A stretch of DNA of 64,000 bases from Capitulum mitella (taxonomy: Eukaryota; Arthropoda; Thecostraca; Pollicipedomorpha; Pollicipedidae), in assembly GCA_030062745.1 (NCBI GenBank), contig CP099841.1:17921398-17985397 (forward strand), written 5' to 3'. Numbering within the stretch: position 1 is the stretch's first letter; each line of letters starts with the position of its first letter. The notes under the pieces are model-generated. The model had not been told where the DNA came from. It did no database searches and saw only the letters and a list, made by a program, of their open reading frames with translations. Made by a program: the position numbers and the translations under genes. Of the stretch, positions 25,775 through 38,079 are shown piece by piece.

Positions 25775-26169
25775 CTAAATGTAAACTAGTACAGAAATGT
25801 TTCTAGTACCAAAGCGGCGAAGCCAGTGAAATTCTGAGACTTCCGATACGGTATATTTTCTGGCAGTGAAAAATAGCGTCAGTTCCGTGGAATGTGTGAG
25901 AATGTTTTATTTATGTGTTGTTAAATCAGAATAAACAAATCTTATGGTGGGTGTTTTGATTATAACGGAGTACGAAATTCCCTTACATTCAACCTGTGTT
26001 AAGAATGTGACTCCAGCCATGCGTAAGTAATATGGGTGTCACAGATTCAACAACCGAGGGAAATTAAATATACCGCGCCGCCTGGCCGCCGTGCAAAATC
26101 ACTTTAGGCATTCCGACGCCAAAATTAATCGGACTGGGTGCCGCGGCAGGTCAGCACACCGACCCCCTT

Positions 26170-26960
26170 CGCCTCCACCCACCCTCCCGCCAACAGCGCA
26201 GGATCCTCCGAGCAAACGAGAAGGACCCAAGGCCAGTTTGGTAGGTCCTTGAACGGTCGGGCGTGCTCCGGTAGGCTAACATATTGGGCCCCAGGTAAAA
26301 GCGCAAGGCTGTCCGAGAAAAGAGGAAGAGACCAAGACCAATGTGGCGGGCTCCTGAACGTTCGGAGTGCCTTGGCAGATGTACATATAGGTCCCCTGGC
26401 AACAGCGTAAGGTCCACCGTGCAAATAGGAAACATTCGAGACCAATGTGGTGGGCCCTGTGCGGTCGAGAGTGCCCGGGCAGATCAACAGATAGGGCCCC
26501 GATAAGAAAGTAGTCCCCTCCGCAAAGGGGAGCAAGTGAGATGCGCCCCAGACCAATGCAGAGAACTCCTGAACATAGAGAGTCTCTCGGCAGGTTAACT
26601 TATAGGGAGCCCGGCAACAACGCAGGGCCCTCTGAGCAAATAGGAAGAACCCGAGACCAATGTCAAGGACCCCTCAGCTATCGAGAAGGCCCTGGCAGGT
26701 TAAAACATAGGACCCATGGCAACGCGTAGGACGTTCCTAGCAAATGTGAAAACCCAAGACCAGTGTGGAGGGTCCTGAACGATCGACGGTACCCGGCTGG
26801 TTAACATATTGGGCCCACGACAACAGCGTAGGGCCCTCCAACCAATTAAGATCCGGTGGGAAGAACCCATGACCAATGTGAAGTTCCCTGAACGATTAAG
26901 TCCCGGCAAGTCAAGATATAGGCCACCCTGCACCAGCGTAGGTCCCCTGAACCAGATGAA
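26170..26960 (-). repeat. 105-bp minisatellite, about 8 units
   Basis: The motif AACAGCGTAGGGCCC and variants recur about every 105 bases (26193, 26297, 26401, about 26505, 26616, 26720, 26822, 26933). Each unit also contains a GACCAATGTGG-like segment and a GGCAGGTTAACATA-like segment. The same unit, reverse-complemented, forms the array at 29.9-30.6 kb. The long frames on both strands follow the repeat and are not genes. Confidence 0.85.
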
Positions 26961-27159
26961 CCAACAAGTCGTAATGAACCAAAGTTTTTTTTTGTCAACT
27001 TATGAGCCCTTCATCTTCGCTTGGGCCATGTCGCCTTGAGTCTTGAAGACATCCAATTTCTTGCGCTTTGTGTTAAAAACCTGCATCCGTTCAGCCGGTT
27101 ACAGGCCCCTCTGAGCCCAACGGGTCATGGTCCTGTGACCCCCTCTGGATACGCCACTG

Positions 27160-29655
27160 AGAATGACGCAGTCTATGACACCGTCGTGTTGCTATGACGT
27201 CATGTCATCGTTATGGTGTCAGATCGACACTGAACGGTGGTTGGTGTGACTGCTCCGACAAGCGATCCCAGGAGCCATGAACAGGGCCCTTGCGGCTGGA
27301 GCCGAGTACCGGGTGAAGACGATCGGGCGCTGCCGAGGCGAGGGAGGGGTATGACGTCAGCGGCAGAGAGCGCTCTGATTGGCTGGCGTGCTGCTGTCCA
27401 GCCATACTGAAACCTCACTGCAAACATGGAATCATACTGACCCTTAACGCTGGCTGTTCTTCAAAACAATTAAAGCGAGAAGAATACGCAAAATCAGATC
27501 AATCGAAGATGGACAAGGTTCCACAGCAGGCATGAAATTAGCAGGAATGTTCTTTGTTAATCCCGGCCATCGTATTCATAATTAATATGAAGACTAGGAT
27601 TTCATCGCGTTCGGTCTTCGATATTGCTCGTTACTTTAAAGCAAGTTAATTGTTAGTTATATACTGGCCTTGGGGACCACATTGGCCATAGCGAGAACCG
27701 TGTCGTTCCTGTCGGCACGTTAAATCTTTGCTGCAAAATTATGCCGTTTGTCTGGAATTGGCTAATCTGGTGTAGGGAATGGGATCAGGGTTCGTTCAAG
27801 AAGTTCTGCTTAGCTCACGCTCAAAACAGCTTGTCACAGCGTTTGGACCAAGTCATAGAAAAATAAATATCCATCCAAAATGGTTTTACTGACATTCACC
27901 ATTGGATTGGTATTAATCGTAATGATGGACGAGGTGCTCCCCAAATTGGTGTTCATGCCCTCCTCAAATCAGGCTCAATATGAGTTCATGAGTACTTAAA
28001 GTTAGCGTCTAGGAGCGCTACCGAGGTTGGAATGCAATCTACCCTTCCTCCTTAAACATAATACTTCACTGTCACGGTGAGAACAGTATATTCCGCGATA
28101 TGTTTGCCATGCAAAATCGTTTAGCAGGATAAATCAGGATGGTGGTAAAACTAAACTGCAGCCTTCATGCCTATCAGTGCACTGAGAGACTGGCCGTGCC
28201 ATTTCCTACGGCCTGCATTTGTCCCAGTACACAACAACAAAAAAGGCATTGTAAACGGGGTGATATTTACATTGCCACAGCATGCAGCTTCATTCACCGA
28301 CTACTCCCGACCTTGCTTTTTTGCCAGTCGTGGCCATACACTGAACAAACAATAGATTACTCGTGGGGTTACGTATCACGCAGCGAAACTCGAGCCGCGG
28401 ATCAGTATCACACTGGGAGGATATCTTCAGTCAATACTACAGGCCGAGGATATCTCGGTGGCACTTCCGCGCTTTGTTCTCAGCTGCACTGGCGTACAGA
28501 AGCCAGAAAAAACGCTAGTCCATGTCCTGATTAGTTTTCTGCATGAATGTGTATGATATAATACTCAAATAGCTTCAGATTCCGCGATGAAATACAGAAG
28601 AATATCTGGATGTTCCGTTGGTGTTTATATATTCAGATGCAAAAATGGCAAACCGAATATTCGGCTAACATTGGGGCATTAAGATCAAGATTCGAATATT
28701 CGGCGAAGATTCGAATGATCCGAGCCCGAATTCTCAGCCCTAACTTGTAAACTATACTCTAACACATTGTCAGATCGAGCATGGGCGTATATATGTATAT
28801 TTGTATGCTTTCCATCTTACACGTATCACCGTAAGTGTCCGTAATTTAGACAACTTTTTGAAAATTTTTGGAGAAAAATGAACTTTGTCGAAATTCATCT
28901 GAACGTTGTATTCATTATCAAGAAAATGTCTGTGTTTCTCGACAACTCCAGAACAGGTGTTCGAGGATTTCTTGTTCTATCATGCAAAAGTATCATGGAA
29001 CTTTCCACGCAGTTCCATACAGTCGACGATCGACGAAACATCTTCAAATTCCATCCCTTTACAAAGACACGATGGTTTGGGCCAGAGAGATAAATCTGAC
29101 CAAACAGCCCGTTACTGCGGAAGAGATAAGAAACAGCATTTCTTGAATAATATAGACATTATCTTATGGGCAAGGCACTCTCTCTCAGAATGCATTGAAG
29201 AAGGAGTTATTGATGGACTTTCTAGATAATGCGAGACGAATGTTAATGTACTAAACCTCTTTCTGAAATGGCACAAAGAGCTGCACATTAATGTTACTAC
29301 GTAAGTGATGGTGGTGCACAGCTATGCCGCAGCGGTGAAGATGCGTTGTGTTTTAGTTCACCTCTTGCGGAACAAAAAAGGCCGACGTCCACCTCCATTA
29401 AAGGCTGGATTTGCTTACTCTCCAGTATTGCCAGGCATTGAACCGATGCCACAGCAACGATGGGAAAACGGCGTGAAATTTTCGAATAAAGCAGTATAAA
29501 AGTCATTCTGTACTGTTTGCGGTGTCCTCGTCGACAATACTACAGAATCTGCAATGCAGCATTGTTCACCGTTATTTTCCGACAAGGCGATTCCTGTGTG
29601 TTCGTCAGATAGTTCACTCAAAGCACCTTTTGTGATGATAACGGAGAGGTTCATA
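27160..29655. other. Spacer between the two inverted hAT-like copies
   Basis: About 2.5 kb with no recognised gene. If the two flanking copies act as the arms of one composite foldback element, this would be its interior, but no transposase motifs were seen. A GATTCG/GAATATTCG-rich patch lies at 28600-28740. Confidence 0.4.
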
Positions 29656-31495
29656 CAATAGCGGGCCCATGTCCCCCCCCCCCCGTCTGGGCTCCGAAGG
29701 GGCCCATAACTGACTGAGCGGATGCAATTTTTTAACAAAACGCAAAAAACTGGACGTCTTTGGGCCTCCAGGCGACCAGGAGGGACCCCAAACGAAGATG
29801 GTGGGTCCATAAACAGACAGAAAGAATACTTGGTTCATTGGGAGGGCCATGGTTGTAGACGTTCTGGGGCCCATTACACTGTCCAGGGGCCCTACGCTGT
29901 TGCCGGGGTCCCTATGTGTTACTTGCCGGCACACTCTTGATCGCTCAGGGGCCCTTCACATTGGTCTTGAGTTCTTCCCATTTTGGCTGGAGGGACCTAC
30001 GCTGTTGTGGGCCCTATGTGTTACCCAGCCAGGGCACTGTCGATCGATCAGGGGCCCTCCACATTCGTCTTGGGTTTTCCGATGTTCTCGGAAGGATCTG
30101 CGCTGTTGCCGGGGGCCCTATGTGTTAACCTACCGGGGCACTCTCGATCACTCAGGGGCCTTTCACATTGGTCATGGGTCCTTCCCACTTGCTCAGGGGA
30201 CCCTACGTTGTTGCCGTGGGCCCCATGAGTTAATTCGCCGAGACACTCTGGATGCTCAGGGGTCCTCTGCATTGGTTTAGGGCTAATCTCATTTTCTCCC
30301 ACCTGCGGAGGGCACTACATTATCGTCGGGTCCCAGTCTGTTAACCTGCCGGAGCACTCTGGACCGCACAGGGCCCGCCACATTGGTCTCGGGTGTTTCC
30401 TGTTTGCTCGGGGGACCCTAGGCCGTTGTCGGGGACCCTCCATGTTCATCTGCCAAGGCAATCCGATCGTCCCCTGTTGTCTCGGAGAGCCTTGCGCTGT
30501 TACCGGGGGCCCACTGTGCTAACCTGCCGGGGCGCGCCCGATCGTTCAGCAGCCTACCGAATCGGTCTTGGATCCTTCTCGTTTATTCGGAGGATCCTAC
30601 TCTGTTGGCTGGAGGGGGGAGGGGCCTTCTGTGTTAGCTTGTCATTCCACCCTGTCCGGTGAGTTTTATTTCGGAATGCAAGAGATGATTTTACGCGGTG
30701 GGGCGGCGGCTTGCAATATTGAATTCCCTCGTTTGTGGAATCCGAGACACCCATTTTACTTATGCATGCCTGGAGTCACATTCTTAACACAGTTCGAATA
30801 TGGGAAGCTTCTTATTCATTCGTTGTAGTCAAAACATGCAGCCTAAGATTTGATTATTCCCATTCCAACAACACATAAAGAAAACATTTTTGCACATTCC
30901 ATGGAATCGACCCTATGTTTCACTGCAAGAAAATATATGATATAGGAAGTCTCAAAATTACACTGGCTTCGCCGCTTTGGTAAATCACTTGTAACATTTC
31001 AATATTTGCACCATGCGATGTCGCTTCAGTTGTTACGACTTAAAATTTGTGTAAAATTCACTGCTTTCGCTTTGAACCATTCACTGTATGATCAGCGACC
31101 TACAAAATGGGATCTTTTCTTGCAGTTTTATCGCACATAACGATAGCTTGTCATTGGGATCAATAATGGTGCATGATTTTGATGGTATTTAACAGGCGAC
31201 TTTTAACTCGTTTCGCCATATATTTTCCGAAATACTATGCCTCGAAATGGCAGGCCCACCAGTCTCCGGAGTCATTGAACGCGCTTCATGTATGTACCTA
31301 CTACGCCTAGCGGTCCAGGGTTGCGCCCAGGAAGATAGGTACCAGTTTTAAAAATGAAGATAAAAAAGTAGGAATCTGAAAATTAAAGGGCAGGAATCCG
31401 AGGAATTTTTTGTCGGGGGCGGGGGAGCACCAAGTGCCAGTGGCACCACACCGTCGCGTGCCCGCTCCCCTTGGTGAAATTGTTCAAAAAAGTTG
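29656..31495 (-). mobile_element. hAT-like element with internal minisatellite, copy 2
   Basis: Reverse-complement relative of 25197-27159 in the same order: end CAATAGCGGGCCC, unique segment, 105-bp array, then a segment ending in the homologue of the left end of copy 1. The outer end near 31495 is decayed, and a T2 element starts at 31511. No ORF of its own. The two copies differ throughout, so they are not a very recent duplication. Confidence 0.6.
29870..30650 (+). repeat. 105-bp minisatellite, about 8 units
   Basis: Units starting near CCTACGCTGTTG recur at about 29891, 29996, 30097, 30202, 30314, 30417, 30491 and 30596. The spacing is 101-112 bases, with one shortened unit of about 74. 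The unit is homologous and inverted relative to the array at 26.2-26.9 kb. Confidence 0.85.
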
Positions 31496-31510
31496 GTCAG
31501 AGGGTGTGAA

Positions 31511-32755
31511 TTAACCCGTCCCCGACTGGGGGAGAGCGGTCGACCGCCCCCTGAGGTTTTCCTAAGATTGCAAGATAACGAACAAAAGCATCGCCACGAA
31601 ACTACGTGTACCTTTCGCTTCATCATTTTCACACCTTGTATCAAATTTTTGACCTCAGGTCATGTAAGGTGTCTGACGTAGGTCAGGCCAAGTGGAGGTA
31701 TGTGCAAAAAGTGCCTTGTAACTTTTTCGCAAAACGTGGTTTCACAATAAAAGTTTCAAGGGCTAGAGATTTTCATAAATGCAAAAAATCTGTCGTCTTG
31801 GATTTCTCGGGAATATCCGGGTCATTGACCTAAGGTCAAGCACGTTTTCAACATACGTTGTCTTTTTTTTCGAAAACTGACGGGATTTTTTAAAACAATT
31901 TGAGTGTGGGGAGAATCAGGCATCCAGTTTCCGTCAACGGGTGAAGTTTCATTGATCTCCGACCACTGACCTGAGGTCAGATCACGAATAACTGTTATGA
32001 GTCAAAGTGCACTGCCATCAAATTGACGATGAATAACTTAGATCGGGTTGAAAATGGCAGAACTGGCTCGCGCGGTTGCGACTAATATGAAGAAGTTCAA
32101 AAGTTTCAAAAAATGCATATTTTGAGAATAAACGGACTTCCGCGAATAGAGCTCCGCCAATGGTGTAGATTCATAAGTACTGAGTTTTTTCCAAAATTTA
32201 AGCATGAGAAATCATCCCCATGATCCAATAGGATGAAGAAACAAGCACTTGGAGTGGCATATTTCGTGAAAATAAAAGCACGTTAAAATTAGCTCCCGAT
32301 AACTTCATGTCGTCTTCGTCGGCGGTGCCCACCTTGCACCGTTGTGAAAATCACCGTGTCTTTAACTCAACGTTTCCGTGTACATAATAAAGAAATCGGA
32401 AACATTAGACGTGTATCGGCATCTGTGGACTTTTACCTGTCCGCTGGTGCCTTCATATAGACATTATGGATCACAGCCCTTGAATTTCAGGCCGTCTCTC
32501 GGTTTCATGCAGACTGCTATGATAAAATATGTATAGGACGTAGGTGACTTACATATTATCCAAAATAAAAAATTAGACCAGTTCCGAGCTTTACTCGTCA
32601 CGAGTTTTCCAACGGTGCGCCTATTTTTATCGTGCGACGAACCGTTCGTGAGTCAGGGGGGGTGGTCAACCGCCCCCCCCGTCGAGCGTGCATGGCCCCG
32701 ACTCAAAGTCGGGGCCATGCACGCCGCGCCCGACTCACAGTCGGGCGCGGATTAA
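31511..32755 (+). mobile_element. T2 TTAA-flanked element, uninterrupted copy
   Basis: TTAA lies at 31511-31514 and 32752-32755. The left end is TTAACCCGTCCCCGACTGG, and the right end closes with CCGACTCACAGTCGGGCGCG before TTAA. It has G-rich ends, no coding frame, and two everted AGGTCA pairs, including TGACCTGAGGTCA near 31968-31980. It serves as the reference for the two interrupted T2 copies. The piggyBac-like assignment is inferred from TTAA. Confidence 0.8.
32686..32750. repeat. Two adjacent perfect hairpins at the T2 right end
   Basis: An 18-bp perfect stem (32686-32703 with 32707-32724, loop CAA) is followed at once by a 12-bp perfect stem (loop CAC, 32724-32750). Both contain CCCGACT/AGTCGGG around their loops, so one probably arose from the other. 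They lie just inside the right TTAA end of the T2 copy. Confidence 0.95.
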
Positions 32756-34179
32756 CATGTTTTGTTACGTGCTTCGCATGGCTGGACATGGCCGTTTTTA
32801 CTGTTATTTGTATTGTTTGTAGTATGATTGTAATTTTTCGTGTGGTAAACAATATAACTGAAAGTATACGCGTATACATGGGCTCGGATTCCTAACGCAG
32901 ACGGGGGACACGGCCCTGTGGCCCCCGATGGCTTGGGCAGTGATATCCTACCACGAAGTGACGCAAACCAATATGCCCTGCTAGTGTTGTCAAATATTGT
33001 TCTTTTGATCGCTGTGTGTGCACACATTGATAAAGAGGTAAGTCAAATGCACAGTCTGCTTCCAGCTCTCACCCTGGGGGGAGGGAAGAAAGAACGATTC
33101 GTTCCCCTACGCCATTTCCCTCACAGCTCTGGAAAGGATACGAAGTAAGTTCGTGAGGTTTTAAGTTGCTGACTGATATTTAGTTTCGCGTGTCATAGAT
33201 TTTTCAGGTCTGGAACCATGTCAAGTCATTTGGAAGATCCTTACCAGAGGCAATTTCTGTGATTTCGCAATTTGTCGTGTAAACTAACGTATTGTTTATT
33301 AAACATGAAGTGCAAGTTTACACCCATCCCTCCTAGAGGAGTTCTTGAATGCTTGATGCCCTCTGCTAGCCTTCCGAAGGTTATGTGAAGTCATTGACAT
33401 GGTTTGATCATTACAGGGATTCCCAACATTTCAAACGTGATGGAGATAATGCAAACAATATTGCTTGCCTGTTGGATGTTGAATATCAATAAGAAGTTGC
33501 ATAGGATCAGGTCACTGAAACCTGATGTAATCCTTGTGGATTTGCTGCCGATCTGACAGCTAGTCGAAAGTCAAAGCAAAATCCGAACTAATATATCCAT
33601 TTAACCTGACCGAGGTCATATGCTTCAAAATGGTTGATATCCAGAAGTATGATAAAGGAATTTCACGACAGTGATTCATGAGCAATGCTCAGATGTTGTT
33701 GTTTTACCCAAGAAGCGAAAATTCAACCTTTTCACTGTGTTATCGTACCATCGTAGCATCACGTAGAGTATAAGGTCAGCGGTACGAACTGTATTAAACT
33801 ATTTCGACTATCGCCGCGGAAAAAAGAAAGAGTTGCCACACAACATTCATTCACACGATTCGTCACTCTTGTTTTTTCGAACGGGTAAGGAACCGAATCG
33901 GTTCGACCCTTGTTGAAATAGTCCGTGCGGCGATGGTTTGCGTCTGCGGCTGTACAGAATGTTGTGCTGCATGCGCGGAGTTTTACCGCGTCTTGGTAAA
34001 AGATGTTGTTGGTTCCATGTGCATTGCATCGTAACCATGCATTCCATGATTGCCGGCAGGGTTTTTCAGAAACTGCATCACGTCGGCAAAATTGGGCGCC
34101 AGCATGTGTTGGCGCAGTTTTCCTGCTAAGTTCGCAGTCTCGTTCGTCGGCGCCCTCCGGCTATGATCCCTGTTCACGT
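32756..34179. other. Gene-free stretch
   Basis: No exon that I can support. Confidence 0.45.
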
Positions 34180-34560
34180 CTTGGGGAATATCAACCTGTC
34201 ACACCGTATCGGCCATGACACTGTCATTCACGCTCGCGTACTTGTCCAACTTAGAGTGCGGTCGCATAGCGCCGACCGTCGGCCGTCCGCACGGGAATGA
34301 TATGCGGACAGAACGCCAGGCGAGCCGGTCTGTGTCGCCGGCTCTCAGCTGGGGACGCCGGCAGCCGTCCGGATCTCCGCGCAACGGGCTACCAGCAAAA
34401 TCCAATCACCGCCGCCAGACCGTCGCCCGGCGCAATAACCCACGAGACGCGCCGAGGGCGGTGGCGGCCCCCGCGCAGACACGGACAGTGCGGAGGTAAT
34501 AATATGTGGCGGCCAGCCGCCCCCTCCTCCGGTAGTGGCACTCAAGAGACGCTAGACTAG
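34180..34560. other. CpG-rich island without recognised gene
   Basis: Base composition and CpG density jump here relative to the flanks. All three plus-strand frames and the minus strand have moderately long open stretches, as expected from high G+C. None resembles a known protein. It could be a CpG-island promoter or decayed first exon of an unseen gene, or transposon DNA. Confidence 0.35.
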
Positions 34561-34931
34561 TAACGTGCTCGGCAGCTCAGCTGACGCGACGCTGGTCTTT
34601 CCAGCCCGGAGAGAACGGTTCCAGTGGCCTTCGCAAACGGCCAGAGGGTCAGCTTGCATCTGGTCCAGCAGGTTAACTGAGAGGGGAGGGGGTGTTCAGC
34701 CCCACAGTGGAGTTGCCAGCCCCTCCTCGCAGTCAAGGTAAAGCCGAATAACTGGGAGCGGAGACCAATTGGAATGCTTGAAATCATAAAATCTGATGTA
34801 AGTTTTTCTGTGCAGTCGTAATATTTTATCGAATGCGAAGTTCCTAGAAAATGTCTCTCCATCCATTTTTCAGCGACGCTTGTATTGCTAGTGGTAGTGA
34901 TAGTGATAAAAACTCTGGGTTACGTATGCTT

Positions 34932-37307
34932 ATAATCCGGCCCCGACGGGGGGATCGGTTGACCTCCCCTCGTAAGGTTTTTCGGAGACTGCGAGAGAAC
35001 GAACGAACGAACGAACGCAGCGCCACGAAATTTTGCGCAACTTTTTCTTGGCCATTTAAAATCTTGTATCAAAGTTTTGGCCCCAGTTCGAATAAATTGT
35101 TTGACCTAGGTCAGGTCAGGTGGACGTATGTCCAAAAGATTTTAGCCCCCCAGTAACTGTTTCGGAGAACATGATATTGCTATAAAACTCTCAGGGCTTA
35201 GAAAACTTGATGATGCAACAAATGCGCTTTATCGGATTTTTCGGAAACTTCCGGGTCATTGACCTCAGGTCAACCTCATTTTTAAGACGTATGGACATTT
35301 TTTCGGCAGCTGACGGATTTTCCCTAACGTTTTCAGTGTTGGGTGATGCAGACATCAAATGGCCATCATTTGCCAAGTATCAATGACCTTCAACTACAGA
35401 CCTGAGGTCAGATCATCAATAACCGTGATGAGTTGAAATGTACAGCCATCAAAATCGGCGATTGATCACTTAGAAGGGATACAAAACCCAGATTGGCTCT
35501 TACAATTGCGAGTAATAGCAAGATGCTCAAAATGTTTAAAAAAATGCTTATTTTGGAATAAACAGGTTTCCGCGAATAAAGCTCTGCCGATTGTGTAAAC
35601 TGATACCTGCTGTTTTTTTTTAAATTTAATCATGGAAAACTGTTACGAAAACCACTACCAATAAGACAGCGCCTAGTAAAGCATATGTTGCCAAAATAAA
35701 GGAACACAAAATTGGCTCCCGTTCACTTAGTCCCGTGTTCGGCACCGTCGATCCCGGTGCAGTGGCGCGAATATTGCTGTATCTTTTAATCAACGCTTCC
35801 GTAAAAATTAAACAAAAGAGAGAAGTTAGACGTGTATCGGCATCTGCGGACTTTAATCCTATTCCCGGAGGGCTAGACTGTATGGCTGATTCCCGGCAGG
35901 GGGGCGGATTCGGCCCCCCTGAGATCTCAGGAACTACACACCCGATTTCATCGCAGTAAACGGAAATCGACTTACCATGATGTGAACTACATTTCTGAAA
36001 AAAGAAACTTTCAAAATTATGAAAGGGGTGGATACAGGGGGCAAAAATATCGAAATGGGGGATACTTTTGGACTTCTTATAACGCAGTTGTTTATGGACC
36101 GATTTCAATGAAATTGACATGAATCGAGAGATTATGGATAGGACTTTTACCACTGATACACACATTGGAGATTTTGGGAAAATTCATAGGGTATCAAAAA
36201 CAGGATAATTAGTTTTCTAAAAAACCTTAATGAAGAAAAAGGTAAAAACACTTTTTTGGCTTCTGCTAGTCCTGTCATGCTAAACAAGTACAAATCGTAT
36301 TACAATGTTTGCATAATGTTAGCATAGGCGGTGCCAGGGACATGAAAAAGGGGGAACAGTCATGGTCATATGCTCTTCAGATCAACTTGTGACCTTTGAC
36401 CTTAAATGATCTTCAATGATCTTGGAGTCACTTGGAATGAACTCGTGTGCATTTAGTATTGTCTGTAAACGTTTTCAATCATTTGAATTCACGCTATTTC
36501 AAAAATTCAGTTTTTATGGCTATTGTGATATAAGGTACGTGCACTGACATTTTAGGTCATAGCTTCGTGACCCGACCTGATATGAAGACCTGATGCATGT
36601 CGGGTTTGGCATTTCAGAAAATACCGCCGAAGTTATTACTATAAACATGAACATTGACTTTTTACCTTTACCTGACCTTGTAAAGTTACCTCAGATGAAC
36701 AAAATTGTATTTACACGTTGTCCAACTATTTAGCTATACATCCATATAAAGTTTTAAGTTCTATCTAAAAAACGCACTTTTTGGCAGCCATTTTTCTTTT
36801 ATCAACAGGGCCAAATTGGCTTGATGTGCCTCCCAAAAACGTCGCCAGGCTCCGCCCCTGAGCAAAACAGATTTCCGAAATTTTGTCATAGTACGTAGAA
36901 AGAATAGCTAGAAAAAGTCACCAAGTTCCGTGAAGCTGTGTTAAAAACCTTGAAATTGGCAAGCAAAAACCCGAGGGGGACGGATTCAGCCCACCTGCCG
37001 GGAATAGGGTTACCCTATTCGTTGCTGCCTGTACTTCGGTTTTTTTGATCACAGCCCTCGAGATGCAGGCTATTTCTCGGTCTCATGCAGTCGGCTATGA
37101 GAAAACATATATAGGGCGTAAATTGGCTTACATATTATCTAAAACTAAAAATGAGATCAGTTTCGAGCTCTACTCGTCACAAGTTTTCCAAGGGTATGCT
37201 TATTTTTATTGTGCGACCAACCGTTCGTGAGTAAGAGGGGGGCAGTCAACTGCCCCCCCCCCCAGTCACCCATGTTCGAGACGGACCGATGGTCGTGCGC
37301 GGGTTAA
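34932..37307 (+). mobile_element. T2 element split by a nested T1 copy
   Basis: The left end (ATAATCCGGCCCCGACGGGG) and right end (closing with TTAA at 37304-37307) match T2. The two halves, 34932-35852 and 37014-37307, align with the uninterrupted copy at 31.5-32.8 kb on either side of a complete T1 insertion. The nesting gives the order: T2 landed first, T1 later. Confidence 0.75.
35853..37013 (-). mobile_element. T1 TTAA element, copy 3, reversed and nested
   Basis: Bounded by TTAA (35853-35856) and TTAC (37010-37013), with the T1 end structure in reverse order. The extra CGGTATGG/GTCTAGCC stretch that marks the T1 right end lies on the left here. The body aligns antiparallel with the other three copies. 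It keeps the perfect DR1 motif as TGACCTTTGACCT at 36390-36402. Confidence 0.85.
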
Positions 37308-38079
37308 GTTATATAATTATTATGTTAAGGTAACTTGAGTAAGGATCGATGCAAGAAACGATTGAGCTGCATCTAGAAAAGTGCTAGAAAATTCCCCACT
37401 GAATCCATTTGACGCGGGAGATTTCCCTCCTTTCATGCCATTCAGAGCTGCGAACAGCCCTTCTTTAGTTGATTGGACTGTCTAACGTCTCCTTTTGGTC
37501 CAACCTATGTTGAACAGGGCCCCGCAAATTGAGCTCAATTGTTCCGGTGGTGCCTCTGGTTACGTAGTATTGCGCTTGTAAATGGGATGAAAATACCTCA
37601 AGAATATTCTTAATTGCAGTGACGATGTCGTTAGCTTTCTCAGGATAAATGAACGATTTGGGATTGTAATTTTGCCTCTCAAGCGATAAAAACAGCTGGG
37701 AGCACTGTTCGCCAAATCAGCCATTTTCTTAGAAATGGAACCAAATTCGTTGGCTTGCGTCGTTCCATTACAAAACGTAATACCGCATGGAATCAGATGA
37801 AAAAGTTTAAGGCAAGCCAACAAACACAACTCATCGAAGAGGTGAATGGGGACGAAATTTCCCAGTGGTCTTTTGAGGGTAAGTCGTGTGTTCATTTGCC
37901 AAGAATCTCCCAACTGGTAATCACGGCTGGTAACAACGCATGGCGGAGGGCTAGATACTACCTTTTCCTAATCCTAGATCCCGGACAGGTCATCAGGTCA
38001 CTGAGGAACCATAGAGGTCACGTGGCATGATGTCAGCGTCAGTTCACAAGCGTGCAACGCATTGTAATCGGCATCAAGC
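37308..38079. other. Gene-free stretch
   Basis: Overlapping frames on both strands (37560-38030) without recognised domains. Confidence 0.4.

Larger units (their letters stand above)
25197..27159 (+). mobile_element. hAT-like element with internal minisatellite, copy 1
   Basis: It begins CAGGGGCGAATTCAGA and ends so that the reverse complement reads CAGTGGCGTATCCAGA, imperfect inverted ends of the type common in hAT elements. An almost full-length relative lies inverted at 29.66-31.5 kb. The sequence includes a (TA)n run at 25740-25774 and a 105-bp tandem array at about 26170-26960. There is no transposase. An 8-base target duplication is not clear (AGTTTAGC against AGAATGAC), so superfamily placement is inference. 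Confidence 0.6.

Noticed and set aside
26125-26556. 143-codon minus-strand frame and overlapping 90-codon plus-strand frame
   Set aside because: Both arise from the 105-bp tandem repeat, and their products are internally repetitive; no protein family seen.
29849-30280. 143-codon plus-strand frame with several overlapping frames
   Set aside because: Same 105-bp repeat in the other orientation; the open frames are a by-product of unit length and base composition.
35626-36165. 179-codon minus-strand frame
   Set aside because: Crosses the junction between T2 and the nested T1 element, both non-coding in their other copies.
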